A stretch of DNA of 64,000 nt from Rhynochetos jubatus (lineage: Eukaryota; Chordata; Aves; Eurypygiformes; Rhynochetidae). Of the stretch, positions 27,129 through 39,859 are shown piece by piece. A model generated the notes under the pieces. That model saw only the letters and a program-made list of their open reading frames with translations, searched no databases and was not told where the DNA came from. The stretch lies in contig CM050654.1 of the NCBI GenBank assembly GCA_027574665.1, positions 28,229,722 through 28,293,721 of the forward strand, given 5' to 3'. A program made the translations under genes and the position numbers. Position 1 is the stretch's first letter, and each line of letters begins with the position of its first letter.

Positions 27129-30100
27129 TATTATGTTTAACTCTTGTCATTTCCATACATCCTTTAAAAATGTCATGTTCCAACAAGAGCATATTTATCC
27201 TCTCTGTTCCATTTCCAGCAAATACTGGTCATTTTGAAGCACAGATTTCCTGTACATCATTGAAAATGACTCATGTTTCTAAACATGGGCCAGTGGCTTT
27301 CAGTGCAAAGTGGGATTCAACAAGCTTTCACAGGGCATTAAGTCATCAGGACAAAACCGAGTTGCTTGAGGGATCATCATTCTGCTCCTGTTTTTTGAAA
27401 ACACTAGGTATTTATAGCATTAAGTTTAACTAACTCGAGAGCTTGTGATACTATTTTTAGACTCATTTTCTGTGAAAATTTGGCATGTGTGGTCACTCTG
27501 TAAATCAGTCTCAGGTCAGGTTGGTTGGGTTTGATCAAATTTGACACAGGATTGGAAATCCAAAGCTAAAAAACCTTTGTGAAAATTAGTTCTTGGCTGG
27601 CAGAGAGGGACAGAGTATATTCACTGATTAAAATAAGTCGATAAATACATAAGTAAATGGCCAATCCTTTGCCATAGGGAAGGCAGTAGGGATCCAGATG
27701 GGAGCCTAGGGGACTGCAACCAACGTTAGGAAGATAGGGCACAAGAGAGCTATAGGATGACTGGCCACAGCAGTGGAGGGACCTGGGATAAAAGTATGTG
27801 GGGAAAAAAGAGACTGTTTCCTTAATTCTCCTATTCAGGAAGCAAATTGCGGGAATCATTTAATCATTAGTGATGAAAAGCTATGGCTGCCAACTGAGAC
27901 ATCTCAGTGTTGTACATAATGCTTGTTTTAGCACAGCATGTTGCTTGCAGAAGGATGTTCTGCTAATTAGTCCTAAAAGTTATAGGAAGTTGGTAATGCA
28001 CTCTTTTTACAACATAGCTGAATGACTCAAGACAATAGAGTTATTGTATGAGTAAAAAATAGCAGGATAAGACCATTAGAGTCTGCCAGTCATCAGATGT
28101 CATGAGCTTTCTTCATTATAAAGCAAAATTTGTCCTGAAAAGAACAAATAAACAGAAAATCTCCACAAACCATCTTTTCTTTCTGTTCAGAATGCTTGAG
28201 TCATTCCCAAATACACAAAGGCCTGGAACTCAAAAGGACACTGTAAAAATCATAAACTAACTGAAACTGTAGCTCTTGCCAGAGTCACTGCTCTGCAAAT
28301 ATTCAAAGTGGTTCATTACCGATAGGGAAGCTGTTGCCGTATGCTTGGACTGTCAGACTAGATGAATAGGGAAAATGGGATAAAGAGATTTAATTAAGCT
28401 ACTAAGAAGGGATATAGTCAAAGACCAGTATTTGCATTCAGTTCAGATTTAGGGGAAGCAATGAACCAAAGTCTGGTGTCGACTGAACCGGTGAGAATTG
28501 GCTGAGCTTCACTGAACTCATGTTGCACCACAAGAAAATCTGGCCTCTATAGTTCCAATATGGACAGTTAGTCTGTTTCAGTCTACTTCACAATTAAAGG
28601 ACTCACACACACCCCAAAAGAGACACTAATTCAGGTTCTCCCATGCATCAGGTATGACACAGTTATCTAATTATAATCAGCAGGCTGAAGCTGAAAAAAA
28701 CCCAGAATTTCGTTACCAGAGATGGAGGCAGGAATTTACTCCCCATGCCACTCACACCTTTCTCTAAAGTAAAATTTCTTTAACATCCATACATACATTA
28801 CAAGCTTCTGAGTATATGAAACTGGTCAAAAGCTGGTAGTCCACTAGAGGGTCCTGCTAGCCCTGGAGTAAAGTTTTTTGGTGTTACCCCGCCTTGTGTG
28901 GGAGATGCAGCAGAGCTCAAGTTACCCCATTTACCCTCTCCTTACAGGAAATATTTACATATTTATTGAACTGAAGGGTCGGGGGTCTTCAGTTTTACAA
29001 ACTCAGTCTTACAGCTTAGTGAATTTCTCCAACACTTGTCCTAGAAAAATAAACCCAGATACCTTTTTCAAAAGTGGTAAAAGGATTTAAATAATAATGC
29101 ACCTTAGCAGGAAACAGTCAAGTGCATAATATGAAAACATTTGTGCCCTGCTAGTGCTGAGTTTTGTGCATTTTATACTGTACTAGCCACAGTACAGTGG
29201 CTATGCAATGGTATGTTACAAAAAACATCTTAAGCATTCTGTAAATTTGGCACAATTTTTATATTCTTTGGTGAAAATGCAAAGATGTGGTGATTTAAGA
29301 TTCAAATAAAAGCTATTGGGATTCTAAGAATAACTCTGAGTCCATCTCCTTCAGGTACTGAGAAAAGACTGAGATTGTTATTGAAAAGACAAAAATATCC
29401 CAGAGTCTTTTCTTGTTTAGATCTTGTCTTCTCTTACAGCAGTTTGTGGTCAATGTCCATAATGAATAGTGGACTCCAGGAGCTTTCCAAGCTTTGGTGC
29501 TAAGAAGTGAGCACAAGTGATCAGCAACAATGTTTTGAAAGTATAGTTGTAGATAACTTCATATATGTACGCATATATGTAGGTCAAAACACGGGAAAAA
29601 AACCCCATATTGTGTTGAGCAGAGCTCATCAGTGTCTTATTTGTTATTGTGTATGTCTGTCTCTCTATTTTCAACAGTCCAGGGCACCATTCCCAGGTGC
29701 AGGGAACAATTACCCTATTTCTGGAGCTTACTGTGGGCTTCATTTAGAAAGTCAACTTACTAGGGTAAAGAAAAGCATCATCACCAATTCTTAGGTGAGG
29801 AATAAGATCTTTTCATGTCACCCACAATGACTAATCTATTTATTTATTTATAATAAAGCATCGATGGTCAGTGTAATTCTCTTAGCTAGCACAACACAAA
29901 GGATATACAGAGGCCATACAGAGGGAGACATCAATACAAGCCGGTGGGATGCAGATGAATAAGCTTTGTTGTAGTGGCAGTCTTATGGTTGCTTTTGTAA
30001 AAGATCTATCACTATCTGCACCAGGACTGAATTCCTCTCCCTGAAAAAATCCAAAATCCTGCTGGCAGGTGTTGAAGAGAATTTTCCAATGCAAAATAAA

Positions 30101-30490
30101 TAAATAAATAAATACTCAGGCAAAAATATCTTACATGAAAAAATCTAGCTAAGCTCCATTGTTTCAAAAGGCCTGCTTAAACCAAGATACTTTAGGTTTT
30201 AATATCTATTTATTTATGCATGCATGCAGTGAACCTACCAACTAACCGGAATAATATTTGTAAGTCTACTGACTATTATATACTACATTGTAAATTCCAA
30301 TTTTTTGCCGTTCTCAGCCTGCCATGCAGAACAAGTTAGAAATAAATCCTTCATTCTTAATTTTCCATGTTTTCAAACAGTTTTATTTCTTTGAAGTGTC
30401 TTTGAACTATATATCTATAAAATTAAAAAAAAAAAATCCCAATCTAAATCACAAAACAAACTCCCCTGTGCCAGCAAAATTGCACATTTA
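27129..30490. other. Gene-free sequence downstream of GYPC
   Basis: Apart from short AT-rich simple repeats (29838-29855 and 30094-30114), nothing is recognised between the CR1 tail and the GYPC 3' end. Confidence 0.6.
30094..30114 (+). repeat. (AAAT)n microsatellite
   Basis: Five tandem AAAT units. Confidence 0.9.
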
Positions 30491-30499
30491 AGGGAATGG

Positions 30500-30994
30500 G
30501 GGAAAAAATCTGGGCTACACAGCTTTTATTTTTTTCCCCAGCTACATCAGCTTTATCTAGTTTAATGTTTGTTCTGTGACCATTTGAAATTTAGTTTCAG
30601 GTAATTCAGCATCATATCAGCATGGGATGCATCATTAACTCTGAGAGGATGTTTTCCATTGCATCTGCTATTTTCACCAAATGTCAAGAGTTGACATTTG
30701 CTATCTTTATCTGGTTTTGGTGTATCACTCATACTGAGATTTTGTTTCTTCTTATCTGATATTGATTTCAACTGTGACCAGCTGTGTTGCTAATAAAATC
30801 AACAGGCAAGTATCTGGCATTTAGTTCTTCAATGACAGAGGAAAAGAAACAGCCTAGTGACAAAAAAAGTAAAGAGATACTTTTCAATTAGGATGCATGC
30901 CTGTATCCTCATATTATCCATCTCTTAGCACTTCTGTTGATGTAGCATTTCTGACTGATTCCCTTGGGGAAGTCTCCATGGAAATCCTTGCCTC
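30500..30994 (-). other. GYPC: GYPC 3' untranslated region with poly(A) signals
   Basis: Below the TGA, the minus strand has ATTAAA at 30566-30561 and AATAAA at 30530-30525, with a second AATAAA at 30387-30382. Use of the middle signal would give a 3' UTR of about 490 bases. A 69-codon open frame at 30562-30771 lies inside it and looks like chance. Which signal is used cannot be told from sequence. Confidence 0.6.
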
Positions 30995-31191
30995 TCAGAT
31001 GAAATATTCCTTTTTGCTATCATCCACTGCTTCCTGGAGAGCAGGGTCATTTTTCAAAGCAGCATCTGCACTTTCAGCAAACTCAGTTCCTTTTGCCTCG
31101 TTGGTGTGGTAGGTGCCCTTATGCCTGTACATGTACCGGACCATCACCACCAGCAGGCAAATGAGGACAAATACCACTGCAGCAATCACAC
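30995..31191 (-). CDS. GYPC: GYPC last coding exon: membrane segment and cytoplasmic tail
   Basis: The exon begins after a good acceptor (tttcctctag) and ends at TGA. It encodes the rest of the hydrophobic segment (about residues 24-46 of the protein) and a 47-residue tail. The tail opens with [17 protein letters not shown], the juxtamembrane region that binds the FERM domain of protein 4.1. It continues through [11 protein letters not shown] and closes with KEYFI, whose last residues are the ligand of the p55/MPP1 PDZ domain. From memory, the human GYPC tail is also 47 residues and nearly identical up to the Asp-Pro-Ala-Leu motif, with differences mainly in the stretch before KEYFI. Contactin-associated proteins share the [12 protein letters not shown] region but have different ends and large ectodomains coded by many exons, none of which were seen here. 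Confidence 0.96.
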
Positions 31192-33332
31192 CTAGAGGAA
31201 AGAGACCAGTTAAATGTATTGTCAGTAATAAAATGCAAGCAGTATCTCACAGCCAGGCATCATGACTTGAATTACTTGTTAGGGTAAGAAAAACCAAGAG
31301 GTTCCTTTCACCCTTCTGATATCATATACCCAGGGGAGTTTGCAGGCAACCCAACCCTACTTCCATAAGTATACTCAATTTTGGGAGTACAGGGCTCAGT
31401 ATTTCTTAGGAGACATTCAACGAATAGCAGGAGCCATGTGACTGCAGTACTGTTCTGTATTTGCAAGTTGCCATTTCATGCTGTGCACTAAGAAAGTCTG
31501 ATTATAATGAAAGTGGAAATGACACCTGCAAGGAGGAAGGGATTCTGGGTAGATCTTTCCTGTCTCCCAGACTAAGGCTAATTTACTAGCACTGTGCTAA
31601 CTGGACAGAAAGTTCGATAGGTAACCCAAATGTGCATAGGACTATACAGTGGATGGAAGCACTCCTAGAGAAGGAAATTCAGGGTGGTTGTGCAGAGAAC
31701 ACTCTGTCCTTGCTTCCCAGAGCCCTTTCTGTTTTCTCCTTTTCTACCATTACAGGTGGAAGTCCATAAAGAGAGTCCATCGTTAATACTGAAAATAAAT
31801 GACATATTTTGAAGTTTATTTAATGTGTGTGATTTTTTTTTTTTTTAACACTTTTTGGATACAACAGGGATGGGCCTATAAACTCTTTAGCTGTGCTTCT
31901 GTACAAGTACATAGTACTGAGTTCATTCTATATTCACATGATTCCAGAAGTAAATGAAACATTAAAGAAATACACATTAAAAAGTACCAGAACAGGCACT
32001 CCTAGGAAAATCCCATACGTGGAGTATGAGGCTGCTGTGAGGATGCAATAGGTAGGCATTCATCTGCCTCACTGCAAGCTTCTACTGTTCAGGAGGGTCC
32101 ATCTGAGTTACTCCCCTAGGGCTTCTTTTTCTTCAGTGGACAGTGTGTGTGTGTGTGTGCGATTCCTTTTCTAGAACTGAATTCCTACGTTTGGTCAGAT
32201 GAATCACTCCATGGAAACGCCTACTATTTTGCAGAGACAATGAGGGTTATGCAGACTTTATCTCTCTTCTGTCCCCTGTGTTCAAGATATGTGGAAGGAG
32301 TGGGTATCTCCAAAGCCTTAGATTTATCAGAATCAGTAAACTGAGTGGAGATACCCTATTGGCATGAAAACAGGGGAATGGACAGAATATTAGCAGGGCA
32401 AATAAAAATAATAACTCTGTCTTAAAAAATATGCTTGCAATGATATCCTGAAGATTTTATGGTGCCTGGTTCTGGAAAGTGAAGTTACTGCTAGCAGAAA
32501 TTAAATTGCTTATACAAAGAACTTTAGGTTTACAATAATATCATAGTTGCAGTGGGGGCTTCATCAGTTTTTAGGACCTCACTGGTATCCCTTGATACAA
32601 GAGGCTTTAATAGGCTTTGGATGTAGCACAATATTAATAAGCCTAAGGGACTAAGTACAAATCAATTTACCTGCTACTTGTTCATAGAAAGCTGAAATTA
32701 AAGTTACAGGAGATGGGACCTGAGGGAAATATAGCAGAACCTCACCAATTTGCACTAATGATTGGTATACCCCCTTGTGAATGACTGAAATTAGTGTGTT
32801 AGCATGGAAATGAACAAACACAATAAAAATAAAAAGACAGGTTCTCTCCGTGAACATAGCTGTGCTCATTTATTCTGACAACTGTATTTAGTTTGAATGC
32901 ATGAGAGAGCTTTAATAGAACACCAGGAAATGCATTGCGGTATATTCCGTAAAAAAGAAAGGGTCAGCTGGTATGAGCTAGGATAGCTCAAATCAAAGGT
33001 GCTGCACCGGTTCTGTATTAAATGACAATCTTGGCCCCGTGAATAATGAAGACTATTAGAGGTTGACTTTGCTGCTGGACTCTTAGGTATTTTGTCCTAA
33101 AATGAAACATGGATGGGGGTGGTACTGCTCACTGTATGGTTTATGCTCATTATCTCATCTCGTTATCTTGCCAATAGCCCCTCTGGGAGCAGATTTCCCA
33201 CTGGCCTAATTAACTCTAATGGTGCCACTCCTGTTGTCTTGTCAGCAAAGTAGGGGTTTTGCAAAATGCAAGAAATCAACCAACCCGCTGTTTTAATTCT
33301 AATGGTGCTGCTTGGTATGGTCTGCTACTTAC
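31192..33332 (-). other. GYPC: GYPC intron 2
   Basis: This 2141-base intron has a perfect GTAAGT donor and a pyrimidine-rich acceptor. It contains a short (TG)n run at 32143-32159 and a T-run near 31832-31846. I see no repeat insertion or extra exon in it. Confidence 0.85.
32143..32159 (+). repeat. (TG)n microsatellite
   Basis: Eight GT units in GYPC intron 2. Confidence 0.9.
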
Positions 33333-33383
33333 CTCCAATAACAGCCACATCTGTTCCAGCTGTGGGGCTCTCGATGTCTCCAT
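33333..33383 (-). CDS. GYPC: GYPC middle exon: membrane-proximal ectodomain
   Basis: This 51-base exon is bounded by an acceptor (tctatttatag) and a perfect donor (GTAAGT). It reads GDIESPTAGTDVAVIG and contributes split codons at both ends, phase 1 on each side. Its last residues enter the membrane segment, and its ending corresponds to the end of human exon 3 (VVIAG, recalled from memory). It is shorter than human exon 3 (84 bases) and human exon 2 (57 bases), which are known to be duplicates of one another; only this single copy was found here. Ser17, Thr19 and Thr22 are possible O-glycosylation sites. In humans, loss of exon 2 or exon 3 gives the Yus and Gerbich variants, so a one-exon ectodomain is compatible with a stable protein. 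Confidence 0.9.
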
Positions 33384-34492
33384 CTATAAATAGATTAGAA
33401 CATACAAAAGTTAATTAAAGAAAAAGAAATGGATCGTATGTAACAGCAGTGACTGTATTGGTGCTGCTGTATTATTTTAACCTCTGAAACTCAGAACTTA
33501 AACAAGATCTCTCATTAGCAAAAGACATTTGTGAAACTTCTCATTAGAGTTAGCTGTACTGTAACAGTTTTCTGTCACCATAACACTGGAAAATAAATAG
33601 CTACCACATTATGCAAACTATCATGGCCCTCGGGGAAACGCCTTCTGTTTATTATGAGCACTTACCTGTAACATCCTCCAGTGAATGATTAAATTAAGAG
33701 CGTTTAGGTACTGTGATTACTCTCAGAAAGGTAGTTTTGGGGAAAAAATGTTGGTGCCTATTTATTTTCCCATTTATGGGTCTTCACAGTATGGTCTGGA
33801 TCTTGATTTGATACAAATTAATCTGTCTCTATCGATTCAAGTTAGTATTTGTTTATCTGCAATATCCTGGTTTTAATCTCAGCATTTGTTTTCTCTTAAA
33901 CTTACATTTGAAATCACTGCAAGACTGTTATGTGTGTGGTATAAAATACAGTGTATCTGTGATAGATGATGCAATGGTAAGACACTATTGGCAGCTTTTC
34001 TCCTGCTCATGTCCTGTCTCTTATATCAAATTGCAGTAAATGGAGGAGAGCTGAGAATCAAAGGATCCAACTCTTCCCAAACATAGGAGATGCTTTTACT
34101 AGGACGTAGGAGTACTTTCCTCTCCCGCAGAGGTCCTTACCACATTTTCTTCCATCTATACACTGATGGAAAGATTGAGCACGCCTTGTGTAATTTAAAA
34201 ACTCTAATTATGTCTACGTCCATTCAAAACCCGTGTGCCTCAGAAGAGATTAATTGCTTCAAGGTCAAACTGTTCTGTATTTCTTTATACACCAAATATA
34301 TGCTGCATGCCAAAAAGCAGGCTCCTCTGCAGTAATCAAATACTTGAAGGTGTGAATTCTAAAGTGCTTCCCTAGCCACACAGCTTGCTTCCAAACATTA
34401 ATTCCAGATCAAATCATTATCCCTTTAATTATAAAAAGGTATGCTAGTAACTCTCTGCTCTTTCCTGTCATTCCCAGGTGCCTCTCAGATTC

Positions 34493-34516
34493 AGATAACA
34501 AGCAGGTGCCTTATCT
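34493..34516 (+). promoter_or_regulatory. Second GATA / E-box / GATA cluster
   Basis: AGATAA (34493-34498), CAGGTG (34503-34508) and TTATCT (34511-34516) form a compact block about 1.1 kb upstream of the middle GYPC exon. A further CAGGTG lies a few bases before it (about 34475). The spacing between E-box and GATA is shorter than the canonical composite, so this is a weaker candidate than the one near 55620. Confidence 0.35.
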
Positions 34517-37500
34517 CTAGTACTTGCCACCACAGTGCTATTTGATAATGGATTACAGTATCACCACTTTGCAGAAAAGTTTCCATTTCCATACTGTACT
34601 TTCTAAGTTTTCAGAAGAATGCTGGACCCATCTTGAGCTATTGTGTAGTCAGCACTGATTTGTTATGCTGACGATGCTCTGCTGTTCAGCAACCAGATAA
34701 AATCGTGATGTGGCTTTCTCACCACAGTTCCCATTTTATTGTAAGCACGAGAGTCTGACTTCTTTGTGAGTCAACTTTTGACCACAAAGAATGCTTGCTG
34801 TCCTCCCATCTGGCCTTTTGCTGCGTTGTCCAGAGTGCCAGGACACTGCAGCTACCGCTAATGTCCAGCAGTTTCCAGGGTCTGCTCCCCAGATCGGTTT
34901 TGGATCAAGGGTGATGGAGGGGAGATGGAGACCCTCAGTGTCTGTCTCACAGTCCCTGAAATTTCATTTTGTCCAAAAGTAGCTATGTGATTCATGGAAA
35001 TACCATAATATTGCTAGGCAGAAGAAAGGTATCGCTGTCAGTCAAGATTCAAGCAGTATCAACCTCCACAAAACACGACTGAGGAAAATGCAAGGCATGT
35101 GCTCGTGCAATGAGGTTGTCTTCCCAGAGCTGGGGTGAGACAACAGCCACTATCCAGACAGGAGTCCATGCTTGGCCAAGAACCTTAGCATGTTCTCTTT
35201 AGCTTCAGCTCAGTCTATGTGATAAATATTCAGTAGGACCGAATGTTCCCTTTCTGAGGCAGAAAAGATATCCAATGTACTGGAGGAAATTTTAGCTGTG
35301 CAAAGGCTGTAGGCTTTGGCCTTCTGGTACCTTTATTCTGTTCTTCACCTGCAGAGCACTCAGAGGTCTGTGTTTCAGTAACAGTTGTTGCACCTGTTTT
35401 GGTTCTTTTCCTTTGTTTTAAGGACGTCTTTTGTGCTATCTGCTGCTAAATCGTCCTTGCAAAACTTCCTCTCCTTGTTATACTGGCCCTTGTCCATAGC
35501 TACAGTCTGGTTCCAAAAGTTTTTAGACAGTGTTGTTATTTAGTGCCGTTGGTTACCATGACATGCAGAAATCAAAAGATTGTGGGAAAACTTGTTTTTC
35601 AGAAAATCTCTGGCCATCAGATTGGGTCGGCTAAATCAAGAACAGAACATACAAATCAAATTGCTTGTTGATGGAAACTACTTTTCTAAAAGCCAGGATG
35701 AAGGGAGAGAAATACCTTTGTGCCATGACCTGAAATTCATCAAATTCCAGTTCTGCCCATAAACTTACAGATAAGGAATTTTGCAATAGAACGACAATTG
35801 CTACCTGTCTCATTCCCATCAATCATATCATGCTGAGAAGGCAGCAGTGTCTGAACACCCCAGGAATATTCCTCACTTAAATACTGCAAGCAGCTCTCTG
35901 GCTTTACTCTTTAAAGGTGAAAAGCCAGTACAACTAGCATTTATGTTAATGTAGCCAGTGGTGAGTTTTTCCTGCTAAATTTGTTAAACCATCTCCTCCA
36001 GGTGAGATTTCTTAATAAAATTTGACTTTTCTTAAATTGACAGGTTTTTTCTAGTTTAAACAGGTCTCAGTTCATTTTGGCTGAGGAGCACTTGTTTGAA
36101 GTAGGCAGGTCCAACAGTGAAAATGTTTGAGGTTCAGCACAGTCCTTGTTTTGCTATGCATTTCTCCTGGCAGTTGTAATAGTTTCTTTTGTCCTTTAAA
36201 TTACAAATCTGAGCCACTAAAAGCCATAAGTCAATTCCTGCTCAAAAATTATGACACTGGCTTCAAAATAATTTAGAGCTTTTTTTTATTTGCCCTTTCT
36301 TTCATACCTGAGCTTTGTTCAAGGCTTACTTTCCAGTCCTTCCCTACAATACCAAAGACAAAACGCACTTCGTAGATGTAAACATAAGTTTTGGTATGAT
36401 TTGTGTTCACTACAAAACAGGTCTTTAAAGAAAACACGAAGTATTATGAGAATCCTGATAAAGATGCAAGACTTATCAGTGAGCTACTTTAGAAGCTTAA
36501 CCATGTTAAGACATCCAAACTGACAAGCCATTCAACTTACATGGTGATGGGAGGAGAAGTATTTGTTAACAGAATACTTTCTCCCATCCTGCACAGAGAG
36601 CACAGATTTTTAGATCCTGATATTTACAGAAAACAGTACCTTAATGTGTTTCTATGGCTACAGTTAGTGACACATGGGATAAACTTGCAGAGAGATTCAT
36701 GTTTTCTAGCTATCCTGGCATTGTTTTCACCTGCTAAAGGAGTTTCCAGAAAAAAATCAGGTACTTGCACCCTTAGCAGTTTTCCAGTCAGCGCTATAAT
36801 TAGCAATGTAAGTGCCTACATGTTTGTTTGTTTTGGGTGTATACATGGAAAAGGCATGAAAGGAAAACTGTACCTGCAAAGCAATCACCATTTGGCACAT
36901 TTGATATGAATGTATGGAAATCGTCCTGCAGGATAGATCTAATCTGCTGGTGTGAACTACCAACTCTCTGCTGTGTAATCCACAAGGGCAACTTGATGTG
37001 ATAACATAGAATTTACCACAAACTTCTCAGTGTCTCACTCATTTCCCAAGATAAAGCTTCGAACTAGAGCTGGACAAGTGCTTACTGCTAAGTACTGTTG
37101 AATATAGAAAGAAAAGCCTGAGATTACAGCTCATGTCATGATTTCCTTGTTGCTGTGGTTGATACTGCTCTTTTGGAGTGGGTGAGTCAAGCTGAGTGAG
37201 TATACAGATATCTATGTGTTATAAGCAGCTCTTACAACACAGCTTTCAAAGCCACTCAGCACCAATCAGGCAATACTGCTCCTGCTCCTGCCTTTCAGGA
37301 TTTCTCTACCCACAACCTTGTGCTTTCAGTTCTTAGCAACATAAGCCACCTCTTATCATGATGCTCCATTGCTGCCTGCTGGTGGTTTCAATCTCAGAAG
37401 CAGCCTGGTCTGCTAAATTACGCTCAAGTAGGTCTCTAAGTACTTTCTTGGGCAACCCATTTTCTCCCTTGATGTGCCTGTTCATTGCATAAGGAGTGTT

Positions 37501-39841
37501 TGAAATTCATTCAGTCCCTGTGAATGATGAGCTGAGCTCCTTACGGCAGTCATTTCTTTCTTAGGGCTTTCCTAGGTGTGCAGACCAGGAAATGCACGAA
37601 GATTTCATCTTTAATCAGCTCACCCAACCACCTTATGAAAAACACTGCTGCTAGCGGGAGCTTTCCCGGTGAGAAACAATCCAAACTTCTCCAGTATATC
37701 CTTGTACGTGCTTTACAGAACCACGCCAAACACTGACCGTGTTGTTGCAGGATGTGGTTTGTAAGCAGTCTGAAATGTGGTTTTAGAATTTAACTATTAA
37801 ATGTTTAATGGTTTTATTTTAAATATTAGTACCATCTGTGCACTTCCAGTAAACAAAGGAGATGTTCAAACTGAATAACATCCAGTTAATGATTCAGGCC
37901 AGATACAGATGGAATTCAGAGAGGACTTTACCTCTATTTTGTTTGTTCTTTCATACATTCATACATTTGAAAGAGAGCTTTAAGTATAACTGGAGACTAA
38001 GGAAATACAGTTTACTCAGTAATGCCCAGTCTTGTAGATTAAAGTCTATTTTGGGGTTGGATCAATTGACCTAAAACAACATTCCGTACTAATTTTACCT
38101 TATTTAAAAAAAGTTGTAATTTTAAAGGAAGACTGTGTTTTTATATAAAGTATTTAGGTGGGGCTTCAAAAACACTCATTACAGATCTAACTGCTTCTGC
38201 TGAAGATGATAGTAAGGTATTTGGTTTTAGTAAAAAATTGTAAACTTCTGAAAGTACTGAGGAATATACAGAATCTACCAGGTAGATTTGCAACTGTTAA
38301 AAACCTTTATTATAACTTTTGCATTAAAAAAAAAGTAATATTATGTATATAACAATCTATTTATTAAAACAGTTACTTTCCCAGGTACTACTTTTGTTCT
38401 TTGTATCCTCTTCTGCACTCATCATTCCTCTCAACTGTAAAAGAAGGTCTTAATGTGTCCCTATTGTCATCACTGATGCAAGACGTTTCTTACCACATAT
38501 TTAGTATGGAAGAACTAATGAAGTCTTAACATATCCATTGTTTATGCAACTGTGGTATGTCCTTCTTGCCCTTTGGTTTATGTTTGTGCCTTGCCAACAC
38601 ATTGCATTCATGAGAAAATCATTAATCTATTAACCTTAGCACACCGATTTAATTTACAAGCTATAGTTAGAACTGGTTCACTGCGGCTGCATGTGTAAAA
38701 ATGAGTCGAATCAACTTCTGAAAACTTCATGTTAAAAATATGTTAATTGCTCAAGCTGCTCTCTGGCCTGTGTTATGATATCAGATGCATTGCACTGAGA
38801 CCTTTCTGGATTAAAAAAAAAAAATGTCATTACCTATTTTAATATTTGCCAGCAAGTGTACAGTGCCCTGCCAGAGCTGGCATCTCTTATCCCAAAGGGT
38901 CACCAGCCTGAACCCATCAATTTGACACATTCTGCTGAAAAAGCCATCACCATCTCCCATTAGATAATGAAACACATCAAGGCTGTTCTTTCAAAATTAA
39001 GGAACAGTTTCTCATCTGTCAATCTGGAAAAGAGACAGAATAATTTGGCTTCCGTTTATGTACTAAATTATTATAAGGACAATAATGATGACATACAGCA
39101 ATAACAACCACATGATCTTTTGGGTAAGTAACTAGATTGTGCTCCAAATGTAAGGTAAATCATGCAGATTAAAAATATCTACAAAATTTAAATGCATTGG
39201 GCCCAATCCTCCTGCTATCCTAGCTAGAAAGTACTTTGTCATTAATTCTTAGAAGAAAAAAATCCGGTCTCATTCAATTAAAATAAAGGTCTGTTCAAGA
39301 CTTTCACATGTTGTAAAATAGTGAGGATAAAAAGGCATTATCAAATCAGTTTAATTAGGTAAGGATTGCTGCATAATGTTAACAGTTCTCATTTGATTCT
39401 GGTATAAAGTGTCAGCACAATATTTTTGTGCCATTCTGGAATGTTGTAAAGTAAATAGAAAATATGTTTTGCAATGTTTGAGGAAGTAATGGCTTCAGTC
39501 ATACAGTTTCTCCTTCTTTTGTGAAGCTGAATGGCAGTTAAGTCTTGGGGAAAATCAGTGGTGGAGAGAGACACTAAAAGTCAGCTTGTCAAAAATAATC
39601 ATATTGTATCCCTTAATGATAAGAGGGGCAAGGAGAAAATGTTCATGAAATCTGGCAGATTATTTTAGCTGAAAAAAATAGTATATTTTAAAACTCTACA
39701 GATCTTCTGTGTTTTGAAATAAGAAACAAATTAAAAAAGAGAGAGATAAGAAAAGAATGTTTTAAAGAATTATATAATCTAAAAGACCCACAGATTTGTT
39801 TAGTTAATATTTTCTGTTTATCCCCCAAAAGAGCTGACAAG

Positions 39842-39859
39842 CCCCCCCCCAGCCCCCAG
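39842..39859 (+). repeat. C-rich run
   Basis: Nine C, then AG, then five C, inside an otherwise AT-rich part of GYPC intron 1. Confidence 0.8.

Noticed and set aside
30995-33383. 3' end of a contactin-associated protein gene (CNTNAP5 or CNTNAP4)
   Set aside because: The first impression came from [12 protein letters not shown]. The tail ending [16 protein letters not shown], the 47-residue tail length and the short upstream exons fit GYPC better, and no laminin-G or EGF exon was found upstream.
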